Source: Basidiobolus meristosporus CBS 931.73 (lineage: Eukaryota; Basidiobolomycota; Basidiobolomycetes; Basidiobolales; Basidiobolaceae). Taken from it: a DNA stretch of 64,000 bases. A program made the translations under genes and the position numbers. The stretch covers positions 1 to 64,000 of the forward strand of contig MCFE01000316.1 of the NCBI GenBank assembly GCA_002104905.1. Reading direction: 5' to 3'. Position 1 is the first letter of the stretch. Each line of letters starts with the position of its first letter. Below the pieces are notes generated by a model. That model searched no databases. It had not been told where the DNA came from and saw only the letters and a program-made list of their open reading frames with translations. This document shows, one piece after another, positions 43,032 through 55,507 of the stretch.

Positions 43032-45181
43032 CTAAGAAACAGGTGAAGGTGGTCTGGGGTTATGTTGAGGGCATCTAAACACTTTGATTTCCCCAGCATG
43101 ATTTCTTTGCTGCTCTGCTGGGGTCAAATTTGGCCACTGAACCTCTAACGCATCCAGTAGTCTGGTCTCATCTATGAAAGGGAGCAATGCAGGGGCCTCC
43201 CAGGATGCGTTGGTCCCTACCATATCTACGGGATGCTTCTTTGGGTAGAGATCAATGATAGGGGAAGCAGGATCCACCATGAGCTTTCGATAACTGAGAG
43301 GCAAAAGATCACATGAGCTAGCTGGGAGCACGCTCATCAGATGTTCTAGAGGCCGAAAGGGTGCACCAAGGCTAAACTTCATGTCAAACGGCGGGAAGGC
43401 TTGCAACTCGGAGACCAGTGGTGCGTAATGGTAGGGATAAAACCAACTCCAAGATACTACGCCACGATAATAGTAATGTAGAAGCCATTGAATCCCTTCA
43501 ATGTAATGCTGTACCACTCGGTTGATGCTAGATCTATCATTGAAGTCTAGATCAAATTTTGACTTGTAATAATGAGACTTCCACCGAAGATATCCGTCTG
43601 TCATTGATTAAGGTAAGCTATGGGGTTCAGTATCTGTCGTAAATTAACAATACCTGTCTCAACTGGCTTGGTGAACCGTCGGGGATCCTCCAAATAATCT
43701 CGTTGAGAACGACTTCTGAATTCCTCGTCTTCGTGGGAGGAAAGGCGGGCAACAAACGCCCTCAGACGGCAAAGGTCAACAGCCCCCTGGTGATTAATGT
43801 AGCCGTCGATCTCTACGAGGGTGAGACGTTAGCTCAGGTTGGCCAGCGATCTCATAGGAATAGAATTTACCTCCGTCCTGAACAAGAGACTTGTATGTGC
43901 TTAACACATATTCCAGAGGATCCCTGACCGTGTTCAGCATCGGCAGTCTAGGCAGGAAGTCATTTCCCACAAAAAAGGTCAACATCACGATATCATCTAT
44001 GATTTTCTCCAAGTCGTAGTCAAAATGCTCCAATGCCTGGAAAGAAGCGAACTCGTGTTCGAAATACTTCCTTAATGTAGAAAGTCGGAAGAGCGTGAAA
44101 TTTTGTGGGTTCAGGGGTTGGCTGGAAACCCAGGCGGTGAGTGTGGGAGTAAGAGATACGGGCCAGACTAGAGTTTACCTTCGGTTTTTGGAGCCAACCC
44201 TGCTCGGAGTGAGCTTCTCCTTCATCACCACAAAATTCGGCTCGTGACTGAGCAAGCCTAGGATAATCAAGTCGGAGTCGGAGCCATAGAGGCAGTGTCG
44301 ATGATCTGGGCTGTAATCAGACGATTCGCTGGCGTTCCTTAGGAATTCCAAAATTTTGTGCTCTCCCTCGCCTGGCACCTATGCTTAAGTTTGTGAATTG
44401 ATTCGCTCCATGTGCTAAGGCTGCATGTTGATGTACCTCGTGGTTTGACACCAGCACCTGGAGCTTTTGCCAATCGGCATCTTTAGATACCTGCCTGCGG
44501 ACAAAATCCTCGAGGTGAGAGGAAAGGTCGTTCATGAATTCGGTGCCTGGTTTATGAAGTTGGTTTAGCATGGTGTATAGATATACAAGTACGCGCGAGA
44601 CAGAAAAACTATACCTGGTGTGATACTATTGGTGTCAAAGGCTCTAGTGTTTTTCGAGTTTCTGGCCAAGCTTTGAACGCTACTAAAGCGCCTGGCTCTT
44701 TGCTGATTTAATTTTGCTCTAGGAGAAACCCCTAACTTGATGAACCAAGGCTCAGCCCGTGTTATCACTACCACACAGGCAAGTGAACTGACCGTCAATC
44801 GCAACGAACAAGAGCTTTTTCGGCTTTATCCTCTTCACCAGATATGCCAGATAGCTTGTTACTGCTCCGAAAACAGTTTCTTCCGAGAATTTCGTTTTTG
44901 GAGCAGCCAATCTTGCCTGACAAGAAGAATGGATAATCCCATTCAGATCCACATACAGGTTATCTATATTCTTTACTTTTGGACACGCATCAGCCAGGGT
45001 CTTTCCACATTCTCCCAAGGGACACTTACGGTAGTTGCAAACACGGTTTTCATTTACATGTTGAAAACATTGGGGGTACTTTTGGCTGTTTGTTTCGAAG
45101 AAAGCGGTTAGGATGTCTTTCGATAATGTGGAGTGAGTCATTCTTTAACCTCAACCACCGATAGAAGTTCGGGATGCCCAT
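43032..45181 (-). CDS. XRN1-like 5'-3' exoribonuclease, C-terminally truncated
   Basis: Processive 5'-3' exonuclease of the XRN family, which degrades decapped mRNA in the cytoplasm. It starts at 45,181 (MGIPNFYRWL). Exons I can place: ending 44,793 (NIDNLYVDLNGIIH...KKLLFVAIDG), 44,731-44,615 (VSPRAKLNQQRARRF, DTNSITPG), 44,546-44,437 (TEFMNDL...LVSNHEV), 44,378-44,179 (PGEGEHKILEFLR, DSDLIILGLLSHEPNF), 44,121-43,871 (FFVGNDFLPRLP), 43,812-43,654 and 43,597-43,032 (WLLHYYYRGVVSWSWFYPYH, SPIIDLYP, LPFIDETRLL). Introns are 56-68 nt with GT-AG ends. The first intron (within 45,150-45,000) is uncertain. The match ends near LTPAEQQRN, followed by an unrelated tail and TAG. XRN1 normally continues for about 800 more residues; those domains are missing. 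Catalytic residues of both conserved regions appear present. Confidence 0.85.
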
Positions 45182-45296
45182 GTCGCTTTCAAGGCTGCCA
45201 CACTGGACCTGGAGAGAATCCGGATGCAATACAATTATGGCCTTGATAAATAGCTCAATAAATCTCATCAGCGATAGGCTCAAATCAGATGATTAA

Positions 45297-45715
45297 TTAG
45301 CAGAAATCACAATCGTGACAATTTCTCTGGAACACTACCCACGATTCCTCTATCCCGTGAGAAGAACCAATGGTGCCCGTCTGCGGGATCTCTGTGAACT
45401 GAAGCTTGTTGCAAAGAAAAGGCATACCTGGGCATAATACGAGGCATACGCACTCTCACGAAACACTCTCCCTTGGCCTAATCTGTCGCTGTCCTCCACA
45501 CACAATCCAATGGTGCGAGCGATGGTTGGCAAATCAATGAAGGGGGGAAATCGATGCCTTAGCCATTGTTTATGAAGGTGTTCGAAGTGCCAACGAGGTG
45601 GTAGGGTTATCCAGATCCTGCCAACACATGCGGAGCAAACAAACTTGCTGCTACGTGATGTATGTCTCGAGGTGAGCGTGCCATAGATCGCTCCTGACTT
45701 GATCCATTGATTCAA
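45297..45715 (-). CDS. Hypothetical protein, two exons, possibly mitochondrial
   Basis: Exon 1 (45,715-45,428, 96 residues) starts with a basic, Ser/Thr-rich stretch that could be a mitochondrial presequence. It then reads IWITLPPRWHFEHLHKQWLR, FPPFIDLPTIARTIGLCVED and GQGRVFRESAYASYYAQ. A 47-nt GT-AG intron (45,427-45,381) joins it in frame to exon 2 (TGTIGSSHGIEESWVVFQRN, CHDCDFC, stop at 45,297). The 123-residue product is not recognised. It ends 115 bp upstream of the XRN1-like gene on the same strand. The codon pattern resembles the neighbouring genes, but without a homologue it remains tentative. Confidence 0.45.
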
Positions 45716-46048
45716 CTAAACGATTGGAACGGGTTCCCATATTTGACCAGGGTGCGTCATAGTGCCAAAATGGAACTCCTCACAAGGTCATCCACACAAT
45801 CGCTTCGAGCCTCATATTCGTAGCAGCTGGTATGACTCTGGATGGTATGGTCATTTTATGCGCATCATGCGTCATCTTCTGAACAATGGACAGTCTCACT
45901 AGGAGAATTGCACAATTCGCTCAAAATCCATTGAATAAATCGCAGGAGTGGCGGCTATTTGATTTCGGTCGGTCATTGATTCCTATATCTCTAAACCAGA
46001 CTCAACCTTAATCCACTAATCCACCGCCATATTTTGACCTTTTGAACC

Positions 46049-46720
46049 ATGTCGTTTAACGAGCCCTTCCCCGATTACTACAGTATCCTTCAAATCTCTG
46101 AGAACGCAACTGATGAGGAGATCCGTGAGGCATACAAACGAGAGGCGTTGAGAAACCACCCGGATAGAAATAGAGAAGATCCTGACGCCACAAGGAAGTT
46201 TCAGTTGATCTCCGACGCCTACTTTATCCTTAGCGATGCCACACGACGATCGCAGTACGACCAAGCAAGACGCAGCCAAAGCCACAGCAGCTGGGCTAGA
46301 CAGTCGCAAGATGCCCCTGCTGCGGATGAGACCTTTGGAAATGTCTTCGAGGAGATCTTAAAGCCCGAGGTTGAAAATCCAAAGTGGCTGTACACTCCTC
46401 TGGGCTCTGTGGCAGGCGGTATATTGGGGTTCATCTGCGGCAGTATACCTGGTGCATTGTTGGTAACAAACAGATCGTAATGCTCTATCGTAAATGTCGA
46501 GTCGGATACTAAAGCTAATGCTTAGGGATCTTTTGCCGGTGCCAAACTAGGTGCAGTTCGTGATAACAAAGGTAAGTGCCCTGTTCCAAGCAATAAATGT
46601 TGACCTTGACCTTATGTGGCCTTATCCACAGGGGTGTCCGTTTATGAAGCATTCATGAAATTGCCACAAACTCAGAAGTATGCCATTCTGCAAGCGTTGG
46701 CGGCCAAAATCCTCAAATAG
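46049..46720 (+). CDS. J-domain (DnaJ/Hsp40) protein
   Basis: Three exons (46,049-46,462; 46,526-46,571; 46,632-46,720) give about 182 residues. Residues 9-75 are a J domain: DYYSILQISENATDEEIREA, the Hsp70-activating HPD in NHPDRNRE, then FQLISDAYFILSDATRRSQY. A Ser/Gln linker follows. The C-terminal region has a glycine-rich hydrophobic stretch (YTPLGSVAGGILGFICGSIP, then GSFAGAKLGAVRDNKG) and ends VSVYEAFMKLPQTQKYAILQ and ALAAKILK. This tail is found in a set of fungal J proteins of unknown client. The GxxxG-rich stretch could associate with membrane. Introns of 63 and 60 nt use GTAACA/GTAAGT donors; TACTAA is visible as branch point in the first. Confidence 0.85.
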
Positions 46721-47434
46721 GTTTAGTGGGCTCCGAGACCTGACAACGATCGGCTGCCTTGATACAGAACGACTTATTAGCCTATTGTATGGAACGACAT
46801 CCCATGTTATCGATCCTCTAACTCTTTGTGATCTCTCGAGGTCCCGATCAAGTGTAATCTCAGTATTTGATTGTATAAGAATATAAATGTATCATTTGTT
46901 ATTTGATGGCTGTTTCTTGGCCACTCGTTGATTTTCCTTGAGCCGCCATTCACGTCCTGACCAGGCATCCATTCTTCATACTTTGATGGATCAGCAGGCC
47001 AGGGAGCACTGGGTTGTTTGAGGCGCACATATACCACCCTCCAACATTCGCCTCAATCCAGCATGGAAATCCATAGAGGAAATTGCAATTGTCACCCAGC
47101 TGTGGAAGGGCGTCACATTTGTGGAAGCGACTAAATCATGATGATGGGCCATCGTAATGCTAGTCGCTGGATTGCTTGGTTAAACCAAACCTAAATCCGA
47201 TTCGATCAGTTTGGAGGGTTCCTTGGTAAACGAAAATGCCAGAACAGAAATTAGAGGATTCCACCACTCATGTTAGAGAAAAAAAGGCAGCTCAGAAAAA
47301 AACAAATATCTGTGTGGCCCTGTGTAACCAACCTCCTGGCCTCAGACACTCCACCAAACCAAATTTTTCGGATTCCTGTGAAGGCTGTTGAGATTTCGTT
47401 AGCCACCTGCCCCTTGTAATCTAGAAGCGCCAAG
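46721..47434. other. Intergenic region, possible small minus-strand gene
   Basis: A 34-residue exon-like start on the minus strand (from 47,433: ALLDYKGQVANEISTAFTGI, RKIWFGGVSEARR followed by a GT) and a later open stretch (47,037-46,807: LKQPSAPWPADPSKYEEWMP, GQDVNGGSRKINEWPRNSHQ) look protein-like. I could not join them with convincing splice sites. The ATG of the first lies next to the CCT gamma start (47,435) in divergent orientation. They may be parts of one small mitochondrial-type protein gene; this is a guess. Confidence 0.3.
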
Positions 47435-49342
47435 ATGATGCAATCTCCCGTTATCGTTATGAGTCAGTTGATTCAGCTCTCAACCATATCTTCGTTGTTG
47501 ACTCCTCTCTAACGAAGGCAATTGCTGACTTACACTAGATACTAATACCCAAAGAGAGTCGGGTAGAAAAGCCCAGATCTCTAACATCACTGCGGCCAAG
47601 GTTCTTACACTTTATTCCTCTGATCCATTCGCTACCTTCTATCCTAACGCAATGCACTTTCCGTAGACCGTAGCTGACGTCATCAGGACCTGTCTCGGTC
47701 CCCGTTCTATGCTGAAGATGTTACTTGATCCCATGGGTGGCATTGTTTTGACCAACGATGGAAACGCTATCCTTCGCGAGGTTGAGGTTGCTCATCCCGC
47801 AGCCAAAAGTATGATCGAGCTTAGCCGCACTCAAGATGAAGAAGTCGGTGATGGCACCACCTCCGTAATCATCCTTGGTAAGATATAGCCCCCACCCTGA
47901 GAGAGTTTCCCGGTCTGTGGCTAAATCCTGTGTTCCACTAGCCGGAGAAGTCCTCGCAACCGCTGCTCCTTATTTGGAACGCAACATCCATCCTATCGTG
48001 ATTATTTCGGCATTGAAAAAGGCACTTGAAGACGCAATCAAGATTGTTGATGAGATCAGCCACCCAGTTGATATCAACGACAACAAAGAGATGTTGGATC
48101 TTATCAAGGCCTCGATCGGCACCAAGTTTGTTAGTCGCTGGAGCGAATTAATGTGCAAGCTAGCTCTTGATGCTGTCAAGTGTGTCGCCACCGACGATAA
48201 CGGAAGACGTGAGGTTGATATCAAAAGATACGCCAGAATCGAAAAGGTAAGATCGAAAGCACCATCTTCGTCCAAGTGCCCGCACGATTAACGCTCGGTT
48301 ACACCAACCACAGATCCCCGGTGGAGAAATCGAGGAATCTCGTGTGCTTGATGGTGTGATGGTGAATAAGGATGTTACTCATCCAAAGATGCGCCGTCGT
48401 ATCGAAAACCCTCGCGTGATTCTTCTCGACTGTCCCCTTGAATACAAAAAGGGGGAGTCCCAGACCAACATCGAAATCACCAAGGAGGAAGACTGGAATA
48501 GAATCCTTCAAATCGAAGAAGAACAGATCAAAGCGTTGTGCGATAAGATCATCGAACTCAAGCCGGACCTAGTCATCACTGAAAAGGGGGTTTCCGATCT
48601 TGCTCAACATTATCTTCTAAAGGCCAATATCACTGCTCTTCGTCGTGTTAGGAAGACCGACAACAACCGTATTGCTAAAGCTACTGGCGCAACCATCGTC
48701 AACCGTGTGGATGATTTGAAGGATGCTGATGTCGGTACCCAGTGCGGACTCTTCTCGGTTGAGAAGATCGGTGATGAATATTTCTCATTCATGACACAAT
48801 GCGAGGATCCTAAGGCTTGTACCGTACTTCTACGTGGTCCTTCGAAGGATGTGTTGAACGAAATCGAGCGTAACCTTCAGGACGCCATGTGCGTTGCCCG
48901 CAACGTATACTTCAACCCCAACCTGGCCCCTGGTGGTGGTGCCACTGAGATGGCTATTAGCGTCAAGTTGGCTCAAAAGGCAAAGACTCTCGAAGGTGTT
49001 GAGCAATGGCCCTACATGGCTGTTTCGGAAGCCATGGAGGTTATTCCCCGTACTCTTGTGCAGAACTGTGGAGGAAATGCTATCAAGGTCTTGACCCAGC
49101 TGAGAGCCAAGCATGCTAATGGAGATCATTCCTGGGGTATTGATGGCCATGCCGGCAAGATTGTGGACATGTTGGAGTACGGTGTCTGGGAACCCAACGC
49201 AGTGAAGGTTCAAACAATCAAGACTGCCATCGAGTCCGCGTGTCTTTTGCTTCGTGTCGACGATATAGTTTCTGGTGTTTCCAAGAAGCAAGCAGCTGGG
49301 CCCAGTGGCCCAGCCCCTACTCCTGAACAAATGGAGCAATAA
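47435..49342 (+). CDS. CCT3: T-complex protein 1 subunit gamma (CCT3)
   Basis: Group II chaperonin subunit of the cytosolic CCT/TRiC ring, which folds actin, tubulin and other proteins using ATP. Five exons: 47,435-47,462; 47,539-47,600; 47,667-47,877; 47,942-48,246; 48,314-49,342, with introns of 64-76 nt. The product is about 544 residues, normal for the family. Motifs: SPVIVMNTNTQRESGRKAQI at the start (gamma-specific), TCLGPRSMLKMLLDPMGGIV, NDGNAILREVEVAHPAAKSM, the nucleotide-binding DEEVGDGTTSVIILAGE, and near the end LAPGGGATEMAIS and IVDMLEYGVWEPNAVKVQTI. The Asp of GDGTT needed for ATP hydrolysis is intact. MMQS at the start offers two adjacent ATGs; the second could be used. Confidence 0.95.
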
Positions 49343-50271
49343 GCGCAATGATTGTACAACTCATATTTCATCGTCACCTGCAAATGTAATTTTCCTAGTT
49401 GATATCATCTCTTCCACACCCTTTATCCCATAGGCCACAACTAAATACACAGAAGCCGAATGCAGTAGTTTCATCAACTGGATAGCTCGGCCCGTCATTC
49501 CAAACCACTTGGTCATCAATAAAGGCTCGTTCCGGTACATATGGTACGGAAAGTCAATTATCAGTGGCAAGGATATTAGTTGCTTTTTATGTGCATCCGA
49601 CTGTTTGGTATTTCTAACAGATGAATGCCGCATATCGATAGGCCACCCCATATCGGACGAATTTCCCCGAAACAGAGTCGTCTGTTTAGTAATCAGTCAG
49701 AAAATCGACTCGCAGTAGCAGGAGCAACAGGTATAGCAAATAACCGTATGGTATCTCCCTTGAGTGCAGTGATCATGAGGGATACAGTGCGCTGCAATCA
49801 CAGGATAATGGACATGTGAGTGCGGGCTTTACCTCGCTACCTCTTCAATTATGTGGCAATTTGTCCGACTCTTGACCGGTGTACCTCACACGATGGCACT
49901 AACAACCCTTGTCCAGATCTAGGGAACCACGAAATAAAAGCAAACAAGCTCCCAACTATTACGCAGAGAAGAGAGCCATTGTAGCTTTGCCCCACCTGTT
50001 TCATCAACAGTCACTTCTGAAGAAACCTCTTGCGGAAGTGTTCCATTTTGAGGGCCGCTATTTATACGCTAGACTGCTATTTCAGGTTAGTAACTTGTCA
50101 AGCTTTCCGCTCCCTCACCCTTCGAGTTTCTCAATAGTTCCATTCCGTTCGGAAATTCCTACAGAATTCAATTTCCGGGTATTTGAACAGGCTAATTGAC
50201 CACCAAGCTTGGAATCGAATCCACAACTTGATCTTACACTTTCCCACCAGGTTGACTTCGGATCTCCAATC
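49343..50271. other. Intergenic region and chitin synthase 5' leader
   Basis: About 930 bp without a recognised gene. A 96-codon minus-strand frame (49,651-49,361; contains LLMTKWFGMTGRAIQLMKLL) is open and has protein-like composition but no homologue that I know. It could be a small gene or the last exon of one. A pyrimidine-rich stretch (50,095-50,140) precedes the chitin synthase start. Confidence 0.35.
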
Positions 50272-53200
50272 ATGACCAGTCTAAGGCGTGGCAAAACCCT
50301 TACTAGACCTGATCGAGTTCATGCTCCGGCACCTATGTTGAGAGGCCAGAATAGGCGTAAGACCTTAGACCCTTGGGTGCTGTTCTCCAAGTTGGTCACC
50401 TTCTGGGCGCCCGGGTTTATCCTATCGAAGATTGGAATGCCAGAGAAGGCCAGCCGTCAGGCGTGGAGAGAGAAGGTGGCTCTATGCTGGATAATTGCGT
50501 TGATCGGTGGAATGGTGGCATTTCTAACACTTGGGCTACCGTACGTGTTTTGCCCGCAAAGCGCAATGGCCAGCCTGGAGAACTTTGCCCAAATCAACAC
50601 CAATACCCCAGGTACTGTTCTTCCGAATTTTCCCTCAAGCCATTGAAATCATAACCATTCATTGTCTTTAGGGTTGGTTGGAATCAATGGCATGGTGTAT
50701 TCAGTAATGTCCGGAAAAAACAACCCAAGCTTCCCCTCGGGGCTAGACATCAGCAATCAATTCCAGCATGGCTCCAATGTTGATGCTTGTCGTAATCCAC
50801 TGATCAGTGGCTACCCGTCCGCTATGTATGGACCATGTGTCGCCAAAGGAGGAAATGAAGGCTGTCCGCTACCTCCGATTGAAGAGTCGGCCAGCAATTA
50901 TGGGCTGATCCCCACTGGCAGAAAATTGGGATACGACTGGGTCGACGTCCCAAACAACTTCTTCGTAATTGACGGGCATGTTCTGAACCTTACGCCGTAT
51001 CTCAAGGCTTTCCCTACTGCGAGCCCGGATGATGTCGTAGATCGAGCCATTAGAGAGGCCATTGACAACAGGATCATCGATGCCACAAGAATATTTCTTC
51101 GAAAGCCCGAACTGATCGCCTCGATTCCCTGTTTGGTTGGGAAGTATTTCGCCGGATATCTTAGCAAAGCTACGCCCGGTTGCTTCGGTGTGAAACTGTT
51201 CTTCGTCATCTCCATGGTGATCATCCTTGGGATTGTATTGACCCGCTTCTTCATGGCCGTCATATTCGATTGGTTCCTCTCTTTCAAGCTTGCTCGTCCC
51301 CCTCGACAACAGGCCAGACATATCATTGGATCGAAATCGGCACCGTGGGCGAATGCAGGCTATAATGCGGAAGTAAAGCAGATCCAACTCAATCCCAGCG
51401 ATCTATTTACCGTTCTTCTGGTAACCTGCTACTCCGAAGGGGAAAGCTCACTAAGATGCACTATTGAGAGCCTTGCGACTACAGACTACAGCGACGATCA
51501 CAAATTATTGTTCGTAATTGCCGATGGAATGATCACCGGAAGTGGCAATGACAGAAGCACACCGGACATTTGCGTAGATATGATCGAGCTGGATCCGCAG
51601 TTCGCTGATCCCCAACCACAAAGTTACATTGCGGTTGCGTCGGGAGCAAAACAGCACAATATGGCCAAGGTCTATGCTGGGCACTTCGTTCACGAAGGGC
51701 ATCGCGTCCCTACTGTTGTGGTCGTCAAGTGCGGGGCTCCTGAGGAGCAGACTAAACCTAAGGCGGGAAACCGCGGGAAACGAGACTCCCAATTGATCCT
51801 CATGAACTTCTTCAGTCGTGTCACCTTCAACGATCGTATGACTCCTCTAGACTACGATCTTTTTACTAAGATACACCACCTTACTGGAGTCACTCCGGAC
51901 TACTTCGAGATTGTGCTGATGGTAGATGCTGATACCAAAGTCTACCCTGATTCCTTGGGATTACTCACCAATTGCATGATAAACGATCCGATGATCATGG
52001 GGCTTTGCGGGGAGACTAAGATTGCCAACAAACGGGACTCGTGGGTAACCGCGATCCAAGTCTTTGAATACTACATCTCCCACCACCTGGGCAAGGGCTT
52101 TGAATCGGTATTTGGAGGTGTGACTTGTTTACCGGGCTGCTTTTGCATGTATCGGCTTAAGGCACGTAAAGGAGATAGCGATTGGGTTCCGATCATTACC
52201 AAACCAGAGATAGTACAGGAATATTCCCAAAATGATGTCGAAACACTGCACCAGAAGAACCTACTTCTACTTGGGGAGGATCGGTTCCTGACCACCCTGA
52301 TGTTAAGAAACTTCCCCAACCGAAAGATGATGTTCATGCCTCAAGCGATATGTAAAACCGTGGTTCCGGACGAATTCAACGTGCTGCTATCCCAACGTCG
52401 TCGTTGGATCAATTCCACCATTCATAATCTCATGGAGCTTGTGCTAGTCCGCAACCTGTGCGGTACATTTTGCTTCTCTATGCAATTCGTGGTGGTGATG
52501 GAGCTGATTGGCACAGTATCCTTGCCAGTAGCTATCATCATGACTTACGTATTGATATACTCCATTGCCACAACCACCTTTACTGATGCAGCTAGCTATT
52601 ATCCTTTGATCCTTTTGATTCTCATCCTTTTCCTGCCCGCAGTTCTGATCCTGCTTACCACCCGGAAATTAATCTATATCGCATGGATGTTGATTTACCT
52701 TGTGGCTTTGCCTGTTTGGAACTTCATCCTTCCAGTGTATGCGTACTGGCACTTTGACGATTTCTCGTGGGGCGAGACACGTAAAGTCGCGGGAGAGACG
52801 AAGGATGATGATCATGGGAAGAAGGATGGAGTGTTCGATTCAAGCAAGATAACCCTGCGTCGATGGGAAGACTATGAAAGACGTCGATTGCGCCAGGATA
52901 AAGTGGACGCACCAACTCATTGGAATTCTCCATTAACCGGTAATGCGGACAACTACCATCCTTACAACACTCACCGATCGCAGAGAGAGTTTGGAAACCA
53001 CCGCCCGGAGAAGAACCTTTTCTTTCAGCGGGATCATGCGCAGGAGCAAACTGCATCGTGGTATGTAGATGAAGATTGTATGACTTCCTACGGAGAGCAT
53101 ACGAGACATACCATGCACGACGAATTCGAACCTATTCCCCAACTTGATCATACAGCGCAAAGAGAGTTGAGCCGCCTCTATGGGCCTCACCTACATCAAC

Positions 53201-53304
53201 ACCAGCATATCTCGATGGCCAACCCCCCAAACCTTCAGCAATCACGTCCCCATGGCCCAAGACCGCAACCACCAAGAAAGAACCACGATTTCTCCCGTGA
53301 ATAG
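50272..53304 (+). CDS. Chitin synthase, class IV (CHS3-type)
   Basis: Membrane glycosyltransferase (GT2) that polymerises UDP-GlcNAc into cell-wall chitin. Exon 1 (50,272-50,611; an upstream in-frame ATG exists at 50,209) and exon 2 (50,672-53,304) give about 990 residues. N-terminal [20 protein letters not shown] and two membrane segments ([40 protein letters not shown]) with a cytochrome b5-like segment between them ([19 protein letters not shown]) are typical of division 2, class IV. Catalytic motifs: [13 protein letters not shown], the [20 protein letters not shown] block, [19 protein letters not shown] and [13 protein letters not shown]. Three or more C-terminal membrane segments follow (52,470-52,750). 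The His- and charge-rich tail (52,800-53,300) is low in complexity. The intron is 60 nt. Confidence 0.95.
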
Positions 53305-53713
53305 ATACCCTGGATTCAATGTACTGCCCACACGATAGCCTTGTTTATCGACTGTTTTTATTCAAACTCCTCCATTTCCACCCTGGCCTGACCCAGCAGC
53401 AACCTGGCGAACTTTCCGTTTCTCATCGCTCATCTATCTAAGTAGCCCAATAAAACTCATCTCGAACTTCCCTCAAATAGTGTGTTGGGTTCGGCGACTT
53501 GAGGACTTGGAAGATCGAAACAACGAAAGATACCTCTAAACCATAACCACCCCTGCTGGGCTTTATTAAATTAGGAGCACCAGATATTATATCAAGTCAC
53601 GGACGAGGTGGAACGGGGTACTAATATGATATATAAACACGTGCAGATGCAACTTGTCAAAAAACAAACTTCAGTGAAGTGGGTTGGGGGATCTCTCCAG
53701 CTCGTGGATGCGA
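53305..53713. other. Intergenic region between convergent genes
   Basis: Chitin synthase (plus) and glycerol kinase (minus) converge across about 410 bp, which must hold both 3' untranslated regions and polyadenylation sites. CCCAATAAAACTC near 53,447 on the plus strand is a plausible AATAAA signal. No gene is seen. Confidence 0.5.

Positions 53714-55507
<1,794 letters not shown>

Noticed and set aside
46807-47433. Possible complex I assembly factor (NDUFAF2-like) gene on the minus strand
   Set aside because: The Trp/Pro-rich tail is suggestive, but the diagnostic GTDxxGNxYYE block was not found and the exons cannot be joined, so no name is given.
49361-49651. 96-codon minus-strand open frame downstream of CCT gamma
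   Set aside because: No homologue recognised and upstream exons could not be assembled; mentioned only as a possibility in the intergenic entry.
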